The notes: generated from the letters alone by a model not told the origin. A DNA stretch of 64,000 nt from Ruminococcus flavefaciens (GCF_900119075.1 NZ_FPIP01000001.1:1-64000), one strand, 5' to 3'; counted from the stretch's first letter, positions 32,734 to 42,102 are shown. Made by a program: numbers and translations.

Positions 32734-35121
32734 ATGAATAAAACCAGTGAATTCCGAGATGTTATTGATATAAAAAGAATAAAAGCCGACTATGATACTG
32801 GACTTACCTCTGCGCAGGTCCAGCAGAGAGTATCAGAGGGAATGGACAACAAGCCTGTTGAAGCTCCCTCGAAAACGGTCAAGGAGATTCTTGCGGACAA
32901 TATCTTCACATACTTCAACCTTATTTTCGTGATATTATCCGTGCTTCTGATAATCGTAGGCTCATACCGCGACCTGACTTTCATGCCTATCATCATAGCA
33001 AACGCCCTTACGGGTATCATTCAGGAGCTTCGTTCCAAGTCCGTACTGGACAAGATATCGGTGCTGAACGCTCCCGTAACTACGGTAGTCCGTGACGGCG
33101 AGGTAAAGACAGTTCCCTCAAAAGACCTTGTTCTTGATGATATCGTTATCTTCAAGGCAGGAAATCAGATAAGCGCCGACGCAATAATAGTTGACGGAAA
33201 CGTATCGGTAAACGAATCGCTCCTTACGGGTGAATCCGACGAGATAAGCAAAAAGCCCGGGGACACCCTCATGTCGGGAAGCTATATCGTATCGGGTTCG
33301 TGCCGCGCAAGACTTGAAAAGGTGGGCAGGGATTCCTATATCTCAAAGCTTACCATACAGGCTAAGAAGTCCAAGAAGGGCGAGCAGTCCGAGATGATAC
33401 GCTCCCTGAACAGGATAGTAAAGTTTGCAGGCTTTGCGATTATCCCTATAGGAAGTCTGCTTTTCTACCAGTCATATTATATAAATCACGACTCTATCAA
33501 GGAGAGCGTTCAGTCAATGGTTGCCGCTGTTATAGGCATGATACCTGAGGGACTCTTCCTCCTTGCCAGCGTTGCCCTTGTAATCAGTACAATGCGCCTT
33601 GCATTGGGCAAGGTACTTGTTCATGACATGAAATGTATCGAGACTCTTGCACGAGTTGACGTGCTCTGCGTGGACAAGACAGGTACTATCACCGAAAATA
33701 CCATGAACGTTTCCGCTGTTGTTCCTGCCTCCGACCAATATGACGAGGACGTTGTCGAGGGACTTATCAGCGACTTTGCGGCGGCTCAGGACTCCGACAA
33801 CGAGACCATGGCGGCTATAAAGAGCCATTTCCACAGACCTGCTGGAAGATATGCAGTTTCTTCCACAGGCTTCTCCTCCGAGTTCAAATACAGCAGTGTC
33901 ACATTTGAGAGAGATTCCTATGTGATAGGAGCTCCAGAATTTGTAATGAAGGACAGGATAAGGGAACACAGAGAGCTTCTTGAATCCTACAGCCGCAAGG
34001 GCTACAGAGTTCTTGCATTCGTGAAGTACAAGGGCATTCCCGACGGAAAGGCGCTTAAAGCCGACGTTGAGCCTGTGTGCTTCGTGATAATGTCAAATCC
34101 TATCAGAAAGAACGCTCCCGAGACATTCAGATACTTTGCCGAGCAGGGCGTTGAGATAAAGGTAATTTCTGGAGACAATCCCGTTACCGTATCCGAAGTC
34201 GCAAAGCAGGCAGGCATTAAGAATGCAGGTGAGTACGTTGACGCTACTACTCTCACTACCGACGCGGCTATCAAGGACGCTGTAACGCGCTATACCGTAT
34301 TCGGACGAGTTACTCCCGAGCAGAAGCGCAAATTCGTCCGCGCACTGAAAAAAGCAGGCAAAACAGTCGCTATGACAGGCGACGGCGTAAACGACGTTCT
34401 CGCGCTGAAAGACGCGGACTGCTCCGTGGCTATGGCTTCGGGAAGCGACGTTGCGGCACAGGCAGCACAGCTTGTTCTCCTTGAATCCGACTTCTCGAAA
34501 ATGCCTGATGTAGTTGCCGAGGGACGCAAGGTCGTAAACAACCTTGAGCGCTCGGGAAGTCTCTTTATCGTAAAGAACATCTTCTCACTGATAATCTCAG
34601 TGCTGTTTATCTGCTTCGGACTTGCTTATCCGCTGAAGCCCTCGCAGATATCCCTTATCAGTATGTTCACTATCGGACTTCCTGCATTTGTGCTTTCACT
34701 TATGCCCAACCGCGATATCATCCGCGGAAGATTCATCATGAATATACTGCTGAAGGCTCTGCCTGCGGCTCTGACGGACGTGCTTGTGGTCTGCGCTATG
34801 GTATACTTCGGAAACATCTTCAACGTAGCGCCAACGGATATAGCCACGGCGTCCACCATACTCATGAGCATGGTCGGCATGATGATAGTATTCCAGATAT
34901 GCAAGCCTATGGATATGTACAAGATGTGGATGTGGATAGGCTGTGCAGTGGGACTTGTCTGCTGTATGATATTTGTCAGTGACCTGTTCGCCATTACATC
35001 AATGTCTAACCGCTGCATACTCCTCTGCGTGAACTTCTCTATCATCGCAGAGCCCTGCCTGAGATATCTCACACTCATAACCAAAAAGGTGCAGGATTTC
35101 TTTATAAAAGACGAAGAATAA
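32734..35121 (+). CDS. Cation-translocating P-type ATPase, CtpE-like
   Basis: A 795-residue membrane pump. LLTGESD is the actuator loop, DKTGTITENTMNV has the phosphorylated Asp, and MTGDGVNDVLALKDADC is the hinge motif. GMIPEGLFLLASVALV in helix 4 has the PEGL of P2/CtpE-type Ca2+-like pumps, and there are no N-terminal metal-binding CxxC domains. The closest described type is mycobacterial CtpE, a Ca2+ uptake or homeostasis pump; substrate here is inferred. Single gene with own promoter and terminator. Confidence 0.9.
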   Translation: MNKTSEFRDVIDIKRIKADYDTGLTSAQVQQRVSEGMDNKPVEAPSKTVKEILADNIFTYFNLIFVILSVLLIIVGSYRDLTFMPIIIANALTGIIQELRSKSVLDKISVLNAPVTTVVRDGEVKTVPSKDLVLDDIVIFKAGNQISADAIIVDGNVSVNESLLTGESDEISKKPGDTLMSGSYIVSGSCRARLEKVGRDSYISKLTIQAKKSKKGEQSEMIRSLNRIVKFAGFAIIPIGSLLFYQSYYINHDSIKESVQSMVAAVIGMIPEGLFLLASVALVISTMRLALGKVLVHDMKCIETLARVDVLCVDKTGTITENTMNVSAVVPASDQYDEDVVEGLISDFAAAQDSDNETMAAIKSHFHRPAGRYAVSSTGFSSEFKYSSVTFERDSYVIGAPEFVMKDRIREHRELLESYSRKGYRVLAFVKYKGIPDGKALKADVEPVCFVIMSNPIRKNAPETFRYFAEQGVEIKVISGDNPVTVSEVAKQAGIKNAGEYVDATTLTTDAAIKDAVTRYTVFGRVTPEQKRKFVRALKKAGKTVAMTGDGVNDVLALKDADCSVAMASGSDVAAQAAQLVLLESDFSKMPDVVAEGRKVVNNLERSGSLFIVKNIFSLIISVLFICFGLAYPLKPSQISLISMFTIGLPAFVLSLMPNRDIIRGRFIMNILLKALPAALTDVLVVCAMVYFGNIFNVAPTDIATASTILMSMVGMMIVFQICKPMDMYKMWMWIGCAVGLVCCMIFVSDLFAITSMSNRCILLCVNFSIIAEPCLRYLTLITKKVQDFFIKDEE

Positions 35122-35130
35122 ATAAAAAAC

Positions 35131-35167
35131 TCCCCGAAAGTGAATTTATAGCTTTCGGGGTTTTTCA
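35131..35167 (+). terminator. Intrinsic terminator
   Basis: CTCCCCGAAAG / CTTTCGGGG stem then TTTTT after the ATPase stop. Confidence 0.88.
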
Positions 35168-35179
35168 TGATAATATGAA

Positions 35180-35349
35180 AGGGATTCCAAAGGGACTGTG
35201 TTCCTTTGGTCAGGTCAAGGGCTGACAGCCCTTGCGGGGGGCGGGGCAGCGCCCCGAAAAAACGAAGGCGCACCGCAAGGGTGAATTTCAAAAACAGTCC
35301 GGTGGACTGTTTTTGAAAGAGGGACGCCCTGCAAGAGAGGGCGTCCCTT
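35180..35349. repeat. Modular palindromic mosaic, copy 3
   Basis: GGGATTCCAAAGGGACTG, AAGGGCTGACAGCCCTT, GGGGCAGCGCCCC, CAGTCCGGTGGACTG within A/T runs, and GGGACGCCCTGCAAGAGAGG with its CCTC-type closure to TCCCTT. Shares its first and last modules with the other three mosaics but has different middle modules. Confidence 0.72.
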
Positions 35350-35360
35350 AATTGCAATAA

Positions 35361-35612
35361 TTATTTGAATCCGAAAAGCTTCTTTTTCACATAGGGCTCG
35401 GAGGTTATATCAAGCACCTTGTAGCCGTCCTTTTCGATAAGCTCTTTCAGTGCGGCTTTGTCAAGCTCGTTCTCCGAGATGACCTCGGTAATGCCCTTGC
35501 TGTGGGAGGAAGTGACCTTTTTGGGCGAAACTGCGCCGCGGATAGCGTCGTTAACGTGAGCCTCGCACATATTGCACATCATACCTTCTATTTTGATAAT
35601 AGTTTTTACCAT
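35361..35612 (-). CDS. Heavy-metal-associated (HMA) domain protein
   Basis: An 83-residue cytoplasmic protein with one HMA fold; IEGMMCNMCEAHV carries the MxCxxC metal-binding motif. It resembles CopZ-type copper chaperones but has about 15 extra C-terminal residues (EPYVKKKLFGFK). AAAGGAGA precedes ATG 35612. It faces the P-type ATPase gene, but that pump is not a CopA type, so a functional link is doubtful. Confidence 0.88.
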   Translation of the reverse strand: MVKTIIKIEGMMCNMCEAHVNDAIRGAVSPKKVTSSHSKGITEVISENELDKAALKELIEKDGYKVLDITSEPYVKKKLFGFK

Positions 35613-35654
35613 AATGATTATCTCCTTTTATAGTTAGTATTAGCTGACATATTA

Positions 35655-35683
35655 ATTTTACTCCTTTTTTTAGGCAATGTCAA
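35655..35683 (-). promoter_or_regulatory. Promoter of HMA gene
   Basis: Minus strand TTGACA (35683-35678), 17 bp, TAAAAT (35660-35655). No clear CsoR or CopY box seen. Confidence 0.7.
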
Positions 35684-35733
35684 TAGAAATCACGAAAAAT
35701 AGTGTGCACTATGCAGTAAGCTTTTGGGGCGGA

Positions 35734-35762
35734 TTGACTTTTCAGTAAAAATGTGGTAAAAT
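35734..35762 (+). promoter_or_regulatory. Promoter of M23-dockerin gene
   Basis: TTGACT (35734-35739), 17 bp, TGG-TAAAAT (35757-35762). Confidence 0.72.
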
Positions 35763-35804
35763 AATTATTGTCAGTTTGATCTTTCTTTGAGAGGAGAAAA
35801 AACA

Positions 35805-37121
35805 ATGATAACGAAAACCAAGAGAGCTGCGGCGGTAATTGCAGCTTTATTTATGATATTGACGATACTGATGATATATCCATTCGGACTTTCCGCTCAC
35901 GCTGCTGCATATGCGGTATGGCCTACAGAGCCGAAGTTCAAGAACATAACCACATACTTTGACGCGGCAAGAAACACCAATGATGTTTCGGGATACCATA
36001 ACGGTATCGATATCGAAGCCGACGGCGGCAGCAATATTTACGCGGCTGTAGGCGGCAAGGTCGTTGCTGCGGAGTGGATGGACGCTTACGGCTACACCGT
36101 GATAATCCAGCACCCCGACCTCGGAGTGTACACTTTCTATGCTCACGCTTCACAAGTGCTGACCAGTGCTGGCGCACAGGTAAAGCAGGGTGACGTTATC
36201 GGCAAGGTCGGAAGCACAGGTAATTCCTCGGGAAATCACCTCCACTTCGGTATATGTGATTCCTTACAGGCTGGCTGGCCTGCACGTACATATTACGATC
36301 CGATGAGCTATTTCGCTTATTCGGACAACAGCGGCAGCGGAAATACTCCTGCTGAATCTCCTAAGACCGACTGCGGCTGCTCGGAGGAGTACGCAGGCGA
36401 GTACACCACAAAGGGCGTAGTTACATACCTCAACATGAGAGCCGACCATAACACATCTTCCGCTGTTATAGGCGAGATACCTGCAGGTGCGGAGTTCAGG
36501 GTGACAAGGGGCAACGGCGAGTGGGCTCACGTTGAGTACAACGGCAAGAGCGGCTTTGCTTCAATGGCTTACATGGAGAAAAAAGCTGACCTCAAATCCG
36601 AGATAAAGATCGAAAACGTTACAGCTCCCGAGGGAAATCTCGATAAGGGCAAGACATTTTCAATAAAGGGAAATATCACTTCAAATCTGGTAATCACCAA
36701 GGTTTACGGCGGAGTTTATTTCCGAAGCGGCGAGGCTACAAGCCAGTGCGCAGAGGCGGCTCCAAATACGATAAAGTATGATCTGTCAACATATTTTGAC
36801 AAGAACATTGCATTCAATGCTCTTAATGACGGCGAGTACACTTACAAGATAGTTGCCGAGGACAAGAGCGGCGCAAGTGTTGAGCTGGTAAAGACAGACT
36901 TTACTATCGGCAGCAGTGCTCCAAAGGAAGTTCTGGGAGACCTCAATTCCGACGGCAAGCTGAATGTGACGGATATAGTTGCTCTCCAGAGCTATATACT
37001 CGGCAAGAACAAGGAGTTCACCAAGGAGCAGTACCTTGCTTCTGATATGAATAAGGACGGCACTGTGGATATATTCGATCTTACAGCACTGAAAAAGGCA
37101 GTTGTCAAGGCAACAGCATAA
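35805..37121 (+). CDS. Secreted M23 peptidase with SH3 domain and dockerin
   Basis: A 438-residue exported protein. Signal peptide to about Ala35 (FGLSAHAAA). LytM/M23 zinc endopeptidase domain at about 40-175 with zinc ligands His65/Asp69 (YHNGIDI) and catalytic HxH 145-147 (GNHLHFG). SH3b domain at about 200-260 (LNMRADHNTSSAVIGEIPAG). Then an Ig-like region to about 375 and a C-terminal type I dockerin (GDLNSDGKLNVTD and DMNKDGTVDIFD calcium loops). It should cut peptide cross-links in the wall. The dockerin implies attachment to a cohesin scaffold. Start ATG 35805 follows GAGGAG; TTG 35787 is inside that ribosome site. Confidence 0.93.
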   Translation: MITKTKRAAAVIAALFMILTILMIYPFGLSAHAAAYAVWPTEPKFKNITTYFDAARNTNDVSGYHNGIDIEADGGSNIYAAVGGKVVAAEWMDAYGYTVIIQHPDLGVYTFYAHASQVLTSAGAQVKQGDVIGKVGSTGNSSGNHLHFGICDSLQAGWPARTYYDPMSYFAYSDNSGSGNTPAESPKTDCGCSEEYAGEYTTKGVVTYLNMRADHNTSSAVIGEIPAGAEFRVTRGNGEWAHVEYNGKSGFASMAYMEKKADLKSEIKIENVTAPEGNLDKGKTFSIKGNITSNLVITKVYGGVYFRSGEATSQCAEAAPNTIKYDLSTYFDKNIAFNALNDGEYTYKIVAEDKSGASVELVKTDFTIGSSAPKEVLGDLNSDGKLNVTDIVALQSYILGKNKEFTKEQYLASDMNKDGTVDIFDLTALKKAVVKATA

Positions 37122-37372
37122 AAAACAGCCATAAAGCTAAGAGGAGGTGTGATAAATAAATTTTATCACACCTCCTAAAATAATAAATAAGAAAGAATAA
37201 TGAATAAAGAATAATAAAAGAGTCCGCTTTGCGGACAGATTTTAATCAATTGCCGATAGGCAATACTTCTTATTTATTATTTCTTCTCTATTCTTTGTTA
37301 TTTTAGAAACAGTCATAAAGAAGTATTACTTCTTTATGACTGTTTCGCTTAAGCTTTATGGCTGTTTTTAGT
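37121..37372. repeat. Nested palindromic element with terminal inverted repeats
   Basis: Ends AAAAACAGCCATAAAGCTAA (37121) and TTAAGCTTTATGGCTGTTTTT (37349-37370, written here in part) are inverted copies. Inside: a perfect 15-bp-arm hairpin AGGAGGTGTGATAAA (37142-37156) with 37162-37176; long A/T-rich arms AATAAATAAGAAAG... and ...CTTATTTATT; small hairpins GTCCGCTTTGCGGAC and ATTGCCGATAGGCAAT; and a perfect palindrome ACAGTCATAAAGAAGTA / TACTTCTTTATGACTGT around 37311. It starts on the M23 stop codon, so it may also end that transcript. Confidence 0.7.
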
Positions 37373-37410
37373 GAATAGCGTAATATCCCCTGACAATAAT
37401 ATTGAAAGGA

Positions 37411-37845
37411 TCAGAAGTCGTATTCGTAGTTAAGATACTGAGCGATAGTTGCATAAAGCTCAGGGTGAGAGTGCTTTGTACGCAGGGGTTTCATGTTCAT
37501 ATCAGTGAAGCAGTGTGTGGAGCTTCCCTCTGCGCATATTTCGCCGCTTCTGCGGCTTACTACCTTGTATACAAGGTGTATGGTAGCGCCGTTGAACTTA
37601 TCCATTTTCATGTACACCGCAAAGGGCTCGTCAAAGACAAGAGGACGCTTGAAGCTGGAATCAAGGGCAAGGCATGGCATGAGTATGCCCATTTCTTCGA
37701 TCTTTTCAAAAGGCAGACCTGCTTCTGTGAGATAGTGCATACGTGCCTCCTCGAAAATGCGTATATAGTTTGAGTGGTGTACTACTGCCATTTTATCGGT
37801 CTCGTAGTAAAAAACTTTTCTTTCGTATGGTCTGAGTTTGTTCAA
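37411..37845 (-). CDS. Acyl-CoA thioesterase (YbgC/FadM-like hotdog fold)
   Basis: A 144-residue cytoplasmic thioesterase. VFYYETDKMAVVHHSNYIRIFEEAR holds the catalytic Asp near residue 17 and the hotdog helix; FNGATIHLVYKVV and CAEGSSTHCFTD are core strands. It cleaves acyl-CoA or 4-hydroxybenzoyl-type thioesters. It starts at TTG 37845, with AAAGGA about 11 bp upstream; no ATG gives a full N terminus. Single gene. Confidence 0.9.
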   Translation of the reverse strand: MNKLRPYERKVFYYETDKMAVVHHSNYIRIFEEARMHYLTEAGLPFEKIEEMGILMPCLALDSSFKRPLVFDEPFAVYMKMDKFNGATIHLVYKVVSRRSGEICAEGSSTHCFTDMNMKPLRTKHSHPELYATIAQYLNYEYDF

Positions 37846-37981
37846 AAAAAGACGTCCTTTCGTGTTGAAATTATGATATATAAGCGCTGAAATAACCGTA
37901 ATCGGAAGTTTTCAGCCGCGAATATTGCATTTTATTTTATTTATGATATAATAATATTATAATATTTTTCTGAGGTGTAAC

Positions 37982-39514
37982 ATGAAGCTTAAAAAACTTC
38001 TCGGCAGTATACTCAGCTCAAATGCGGCATTCGTGATACTGCTTTTATTGCAGATAGGCTTCCTTTTGCTTGCCGTAGCGAGCCTTGGAGAGCACTTTGT
38101 GTTCTTCTATATCGCGCTTATTGCACTGGATATATTTCTTGTAATATATATTACCAACAAGAACGAGCCCATATCCTACCGTGTGGCATGGGTAGTTCTC
38201 ATAAGCGTATTTCCGCTTCTTGGCGGAGTTTCCTATATCTACATCAAGCTTTCACAGCAGTTCCCGAAATCCATAGATATGCGCAATCAGAAGCAGACTC
38301 GTGAGCTTCTTGTGCAGGATAAAAACGTCATGGCGGAGCTTGAAGCGAACTGTCCCGATTCCGTGAATCTGGCAAGATACGTTACGGACTACGGTATGTA
38401 TCCCGTTTACCGAAGTACCTGCGCGGAGTATTTCAGCCTTGGCGAAGCGCAGTTCTCAAAGCTGGTTGAGGAGCTTGAAAAGGCTGAGCGATTCATTTTC
38501 CTTGAATTTTTCATCATAACCGAGGGCTATATGTTCGACGTTATGTCGGAGCTCCTGATACGCAAAGCAAAGGCAGGAGTTGACGTCCGTCTGATGTATG
38601 ACGGCATAGGCACTGGTATGCTGAATTCCGTAAAGCCTTTCCGAAAGCTTTCCGATAACGGCGTGAAATGCAAGGTTTTCAACCCGTTCCGTCCCATGAT
38701 ATCCTCGGTACAGAACAACCGCGACCACCGCAAGATAGTCATAATCGACGGTCACACGGCGTTCAACGGCGGTACTAATCTTGCCGATGAGTACATCAAC
38801 CGAAAGGAGCGCTTCGGACACTGGAAGGATACCGCAATAATGATACGGGGACAAGCCGTGTGGAATTATACGGTAATGTTTCTCCAGCTCTGGTCGAAGT
38901 CCGACAGCAGTGAGATACGCAGATTTGAACCCGTTATAAATGCAGACCTTGCTTCTGCCATAGGCGACGGCTTCATACAGCCATTCTCCGATTCTCCCCT
39001 TGACGATGAGCCCGTAGGAAAGCGGGTTTACCTTGAGCTTATCAACAACGCACGGAGCTATGTCTGCATAACCACTCCCTATCTGATACTGGACGAGGAA
39101 ATGACCAACGCCCTTGGCTTTGCGGCTAAAAAGGGTGTAGACGTGCGTATCATCACGCCCCATATACCCGACAAGTGGTATGTTCACATGATAGCGTGGA
39201 ACAACTACAGCCGGCTTGTGAATACGGGAGTAAAAATATACGAATACACCCCCGGCTTTATCCATGCCAAGACCTGTGTAGCCGACGGCACATCGGCGGT
39301 AGTAGGCACTATAAACTTTGACTACCGAAGCTTCTACCTGCATTTTGAATGCGGCTCGGTGCTCTACAACAGCTCTGTTATCGGAGATATAGTTGAGGAT
39401 TTTGAGCGTACAGCGGCAGTTTCTGAGCTGATAACAGCTGAAGCCTGCGCAAAGCGTCCCGTACACAAAAAAATAGCGGGAGCAATACTGAATATATTTG
39501 CTCCCTTGCTGTGA
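37982..39514 (+). CDS. cls: Cardiolipin synthase
   Basis: A 510-residue membrane enzyme condensing two phosphatidylglycerols (or PG with another lipid) to cardiolipin. N-terminal membrane helices at about 12-32, 38-57 and 63-85, then two phospholipase D HKD motifs: HRKIVIIDGHTAFNGGTN and HAKTCVADGTSAVVGTINFD. GAGGTG precedes the ATG. Single gene, ended by a stem shared with the convergent GNAT gene. Confidence 0.94.
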   Translation: MKLKKLLGSILSSNAAFVILLLLQIGFLLLAVASLGEHFVFFYIALIALDIFLVIYITNKNEPISYRVAWVVLISVFPLLGGVSYIYIKLSQQFPKSIDMRNQKQTRELLVQDKNVMAELEANCPDSVNLARYVTDYGMYPVYRSTCAEYFSLGEAQFSKLVEELEKAERFIFLEFFIITEGYMFDVMSELLIRKAKAGVDVRLMYDGIGTGMLNSVKPFRKLSDNGVKCKVFNPFRPMISSVQNNRDHRKIVIIDGHTAFNGGTNLADEYINRKERFGHWKDTAIMIRGQAVWNYTVMFLQLWSKSDSSEIRRFEPVINADLASAIGDGFIQPFSDSPLDDEPVGKRVYLELINNARSYVCITTPYLILDEEMTNALGFAAKKGVDVRIITPHIPDKWYVHMIAWNNYSRLVNTGVKIYEYTPGFIHAKTCVADGTSAVVGTINFDYRSFYLHFECGSVLYNSSVIGDIVEDFERTAAVSELITAEACAKRPVHKKIAGAILNIFAPLL

Positions 39515-39569
39515 TGTGTATATTGGTGTGAATTATAGTGCGGAATAGTGGTAAGATAAAAGAGTAGCA

Positions 39570-39599
39570 ATGAAAGGGCGGCTTAAAGCCGTCCTTTTA
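39570..39599. terminator. Terminator between convergent genes
   Basis: AAAGGGCGGC / GCCGTCCTTT stem with TTAAA loop and TTTTAG, between cls and the GNAT gene. Confidence 0.7.
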
Positions 39600-39605
39600 G
39601 TTATT

Positions 39606-40157
39606 TCAGAAATAATCCTCGGCGAGGATACTGTATATGCACACATCGGTTATGCCCGACTGTATGCGCTCGGAGCTTCTCAGCGTTCCCTCATAGGTGA
39701 GACCGCATTTTTCGAGAACACGTCCCGAAGCCTTGTTTCTGGTATCGTATCTGGCTTCTATCCTGTTGGCTTTGACCTCCTCGAAGAAGAACTGTATCAC
39801 AGCGGCACAAGCCTCCGTAACATAGCCCATGCCCCAGTAGCCTGAGCCTATACAGTAGCCTATCTCCACGGTATCGGTGTCATTGTGTATCTCAGAGGCG
39901 GAGATAGTACCGATAGGGAAGCCGACTTCCTTCGGCTCTATTACCCAGTGATACCACTGCGGATCGTTGTATTTTTTTATCCATGTAAGCCCCAGCTCTT
40001 TTGTCTGCGTCAGTGAGCGGTGATTCTTCCAGCGCAGGTACTGAGTTACTTTAGGATCGCTTGTCCAGACGGAGAAAGCAGTCTCCGTATCGCTTTCCTC
40101 AAAGCGCCTGAGGATAAGTCTTTCGGTCTCAAGCCTGATCGTTCCCAGATGATTCAT
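39606..40157 (-). CDS. GNAT family N-acetyltransferase (RimJ/RimL type)
   Basis: A 183-residue acetyltransferase. RLETERLILRRFEESD at the N terminus and EIGYCIGSGYWGMGYVTEAC, with the acetyl-CoA loop, are typical of RimJ/RimL-like GNATs. ATG 40157 is chosen because AGAGGAG precedes it. It overlaps the end of the LacI-GGDEF gene by 29 bp, so the two are translated from one message. Substrate unknown: a protein N terminus or small amine. Confidence 0.9.
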   Translation of the reverse strand: MNHLGTIRLETERLILRRFEESDTETAFSVWTSDPKVTQYLRWKNHRSLTQTKELGLTWIKKYNDPQWYHWVIEPKEVGFPIGTISASEIHNDTDTVEIGYCIGSGYWGMGYVTEACAAVIQFFFEEVKANRIEARYDTRNKASGRVLEKCGLTYEGTLRSSERIQSGITDVCIYSILAEDYF

Positions 40158-42102
40158 ATTGGATCTCCTCTTCACTTTCTTCGTGTCTGAGGTAGCGTGA
40201 AGTGCGCTTGCGCTTCTTGTTTGCGTACATTATCTCATCAGCCTGAGTGATAAGGTTGAAAAGCGTTACATTATCCTGTATTTCGCTGACGATAGTACCT
40301 ATGCTTGCCGCTATGGTGTATGGCTTTTTCACAATGGTGTTTATGTTTTTCAGCTGAGCTTCAAAGACTGTTTCCAGAGCCATTATGTCCTCTTCACAGG
40401 CGTTCTCGCCAAGGATAATGAACTCATCGCCGCCGAATCGTGCGCATATCCTGCCGCCATTGCAACAGTCGGATATAACGCCTGCAAGGCGCTGAAGTGC
40501 GAAGTCGCCCTCGTTATGACCGTAGCAGTCGTTGATGTGCTTAAGACCGTCCATGTCGATAAAAGAGATAAGGAGCTTCTGCTTTGACGCCTTTGTGCGC
40601 TTGAACATAGGATCGGCGTTTCTGATGAAGCCGTTTCTGTTGTAGATATTGCAGAGCGGATCAATAACATAAAGCTTGTCCAGTTCCTTGACCATGCTCT
40701 TCAGGTGTACCAGCTTGCGGATATTCTCGATAGAATTGCTGATAGTGAGCATGAGTGCGTGACACAGCAGGCTCTTTGTGGGGAACTTGCTGTTTGTGAA
40801 GATGTAGTAGCCCAGACAGCGCTCGCCGAAATGAAGCGGTACGAAGAAGCTTACGTTGCCGCCGTTTTTCAGTGGTGCAGGGTACATATCGGCGCTGTCA
40901 AACATACTTACGGGATCGTTGATGTTGTTCTCCAGTATCAGTGGAGCCAGCATTTTCGGAGTATAGCCGTGTATCTGATAGGACGAGGTATCAGTTGGAT
41001 CGATATTGAGTCCGTTTGACACTACCTGATCCCAGTTTGAGCACAGACACAGGCAGAATCTGTCGAATTTTATCTCGTTGATTATCTTTGACACGGTATG
41101 TATAGTCGAAGCAGAATCCTGAGTATCAGCAAGCTCTGTAGTCATGCGGTTGAGCAGTGAAACGTCCCTGCGGCAGCTGTTCAGCAGCTTGTATGCGGAA
41201 ACTCTGTATTCAGAGATATCTGTTTCTTCAACGGATACGCAGCCGCAGCTCTCCGAGAATACGGGAGAAGCGTTGAGCACGGTATTCTTTGGGTATTCTC
41301 TGCCGATTATAAGACCTATGAGTATCTCACAGGCTTTGAAGCCTGCGTCGTCAAGAGGACGGGATACAGTTGTCAGGGCAGGGAGGTGATGACGGGCGTT
41401 GTATGTGTTGTCGAAGCCCGTAACTATCATATCATCAGGTATCTTGTAGCCGAAGTTGCCCAGCTCCTCCACAGCGGCAAGAGCCATAGCGTCGTTAGCG
41501 CAGATGATAGCCTGAGGACGCTGCAAGCCTGAGCTGAGGAATGCGTCAACGGCGTTTTTGCCGTCAGCAGCTCTGAATTCTCCCACGAAAACGCGCTCGT
41601 ATTCATAGGGAATGGAATATTCGGCTATAGTCTCACGGAAAGCTCTCATTCTCTCGGCAGCCTCGGGGTTTTCCATAGGACCTGAGATATAGTTGAGACG
41701 CTTGACGTTGTGTTTTTCGATAACGTGTCTTACTATAGCCTGCATAGCAGTGTAGTTATCTATACTGATGTTATAGAATTCAGGGTGTTTATCGCAGTCA
41801 AGGATAGTAACAGGCAGACCTGTGCTTTTAACCTTTGCGATTATCTTTTCCTTATCGACAGGGGAGCTTATGGTATTTGTCATAAGAATAACGCCGTCAA
41901 ATTTGCTGTAATTAATAAGTGAGTAGATGTTGTATTCGCCCACATCGAATTTGCTGTTGGCAAGGACTCCGCCAAATGCGCAGAAGCATGAAATATTTGC
42001 ATTATTCATTTTTGCGCAGTGTCTTATGCCGTCGATGACTCCGTTCTGATATTCCTCGTCGATACCAGCGACGATAACGGCAATTTCAATCGGTTTATCC
42101 AT
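40129..42102 (-). CDS. LacI-type sugar-binding sensor fused to diguanylate cyclase (GGDEF)
   Basis: A 657-residue cytoplasmic protein. Residues 1-290 form a LacI/PBP1-like ligand domain (IAVIVAGIDEEYQNGVIDGI, AIICANDAMALAAVEELG, MIVTGFDNT) without the usual helix-turn-helix. Residues 300-470 are a GAF-like linker. About 490-630 is a GGDEF domain with intact RFGGDEFI near residue 554 and DMDGLKHINDCYGHNEGD, so it should make c-di-GMP. A sugar or similar ligand probably controls activity. AAAGGAG precedes the ATG. It is co-transcribed with the GNAT gene. Confidence 0.92.
   Translation of the reverse strand: MDKPIEIAVIVAGIDEEYQNGVIDGIRHCAKMNNANISCFCAFGGVLANSKFDVGEYNIYSLINYSKFDGVILMTNTISSPVDKEKIIAKVKSTGLPVTILDCDKHPEFYNISIDNYTAMQAIVRHVIEKHNVKRLNYISGPMENPEAAERMRAFRETIAEYSIPYEYERVFVGEFRAADGKNAVDAFLSSGLQRPQAIICANDAMALAAVEELGNFGYKIPDDMIVTGFDNTYNARHHLPALTTVSRPLDDAGFKACEILIGLIIGREYPKNTVLNASPVFSESCGCVSVEETDISEYRVSAYKLLNSCRRDVSLLNRMTTELADTQDSASTIHTVSKIINEIKFDRFCLCLCSNWDQVVSNGLNIDPTDTSSYQIHGYTPKMLAPLILENNINDPVSMFDSADMYPAPLKNGGNVSFFVPLHFGERCLGYYIFTNSKFPTKSLLCHALMLTISNSIENIRKLVHLKSMVKELDKLYVIDPLCNIYNRNGFIRNADPMFKRTKASKQKLLISFIDMDGLKHINDCYGHNEGDFALQRLAGVISDCCNGGRICARFGGDEFIILGENACEEDIMALETVFEAQLKNINTIVKKPYTIAASIGTIVSEIQDNVTLFNLITQADEIMYANKKRKRTSRYLRHEESEEEIQYESSGNDQA

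Noticed and set aside
32734..35612. Copper efflux pair (pump plus chaperone)
   Set aside because: The pump lacks CopA hallmarks (CPC in the membrane, N-terminal CxxC domains) and is convergent with, not co-transcribed with, the HMA gene.
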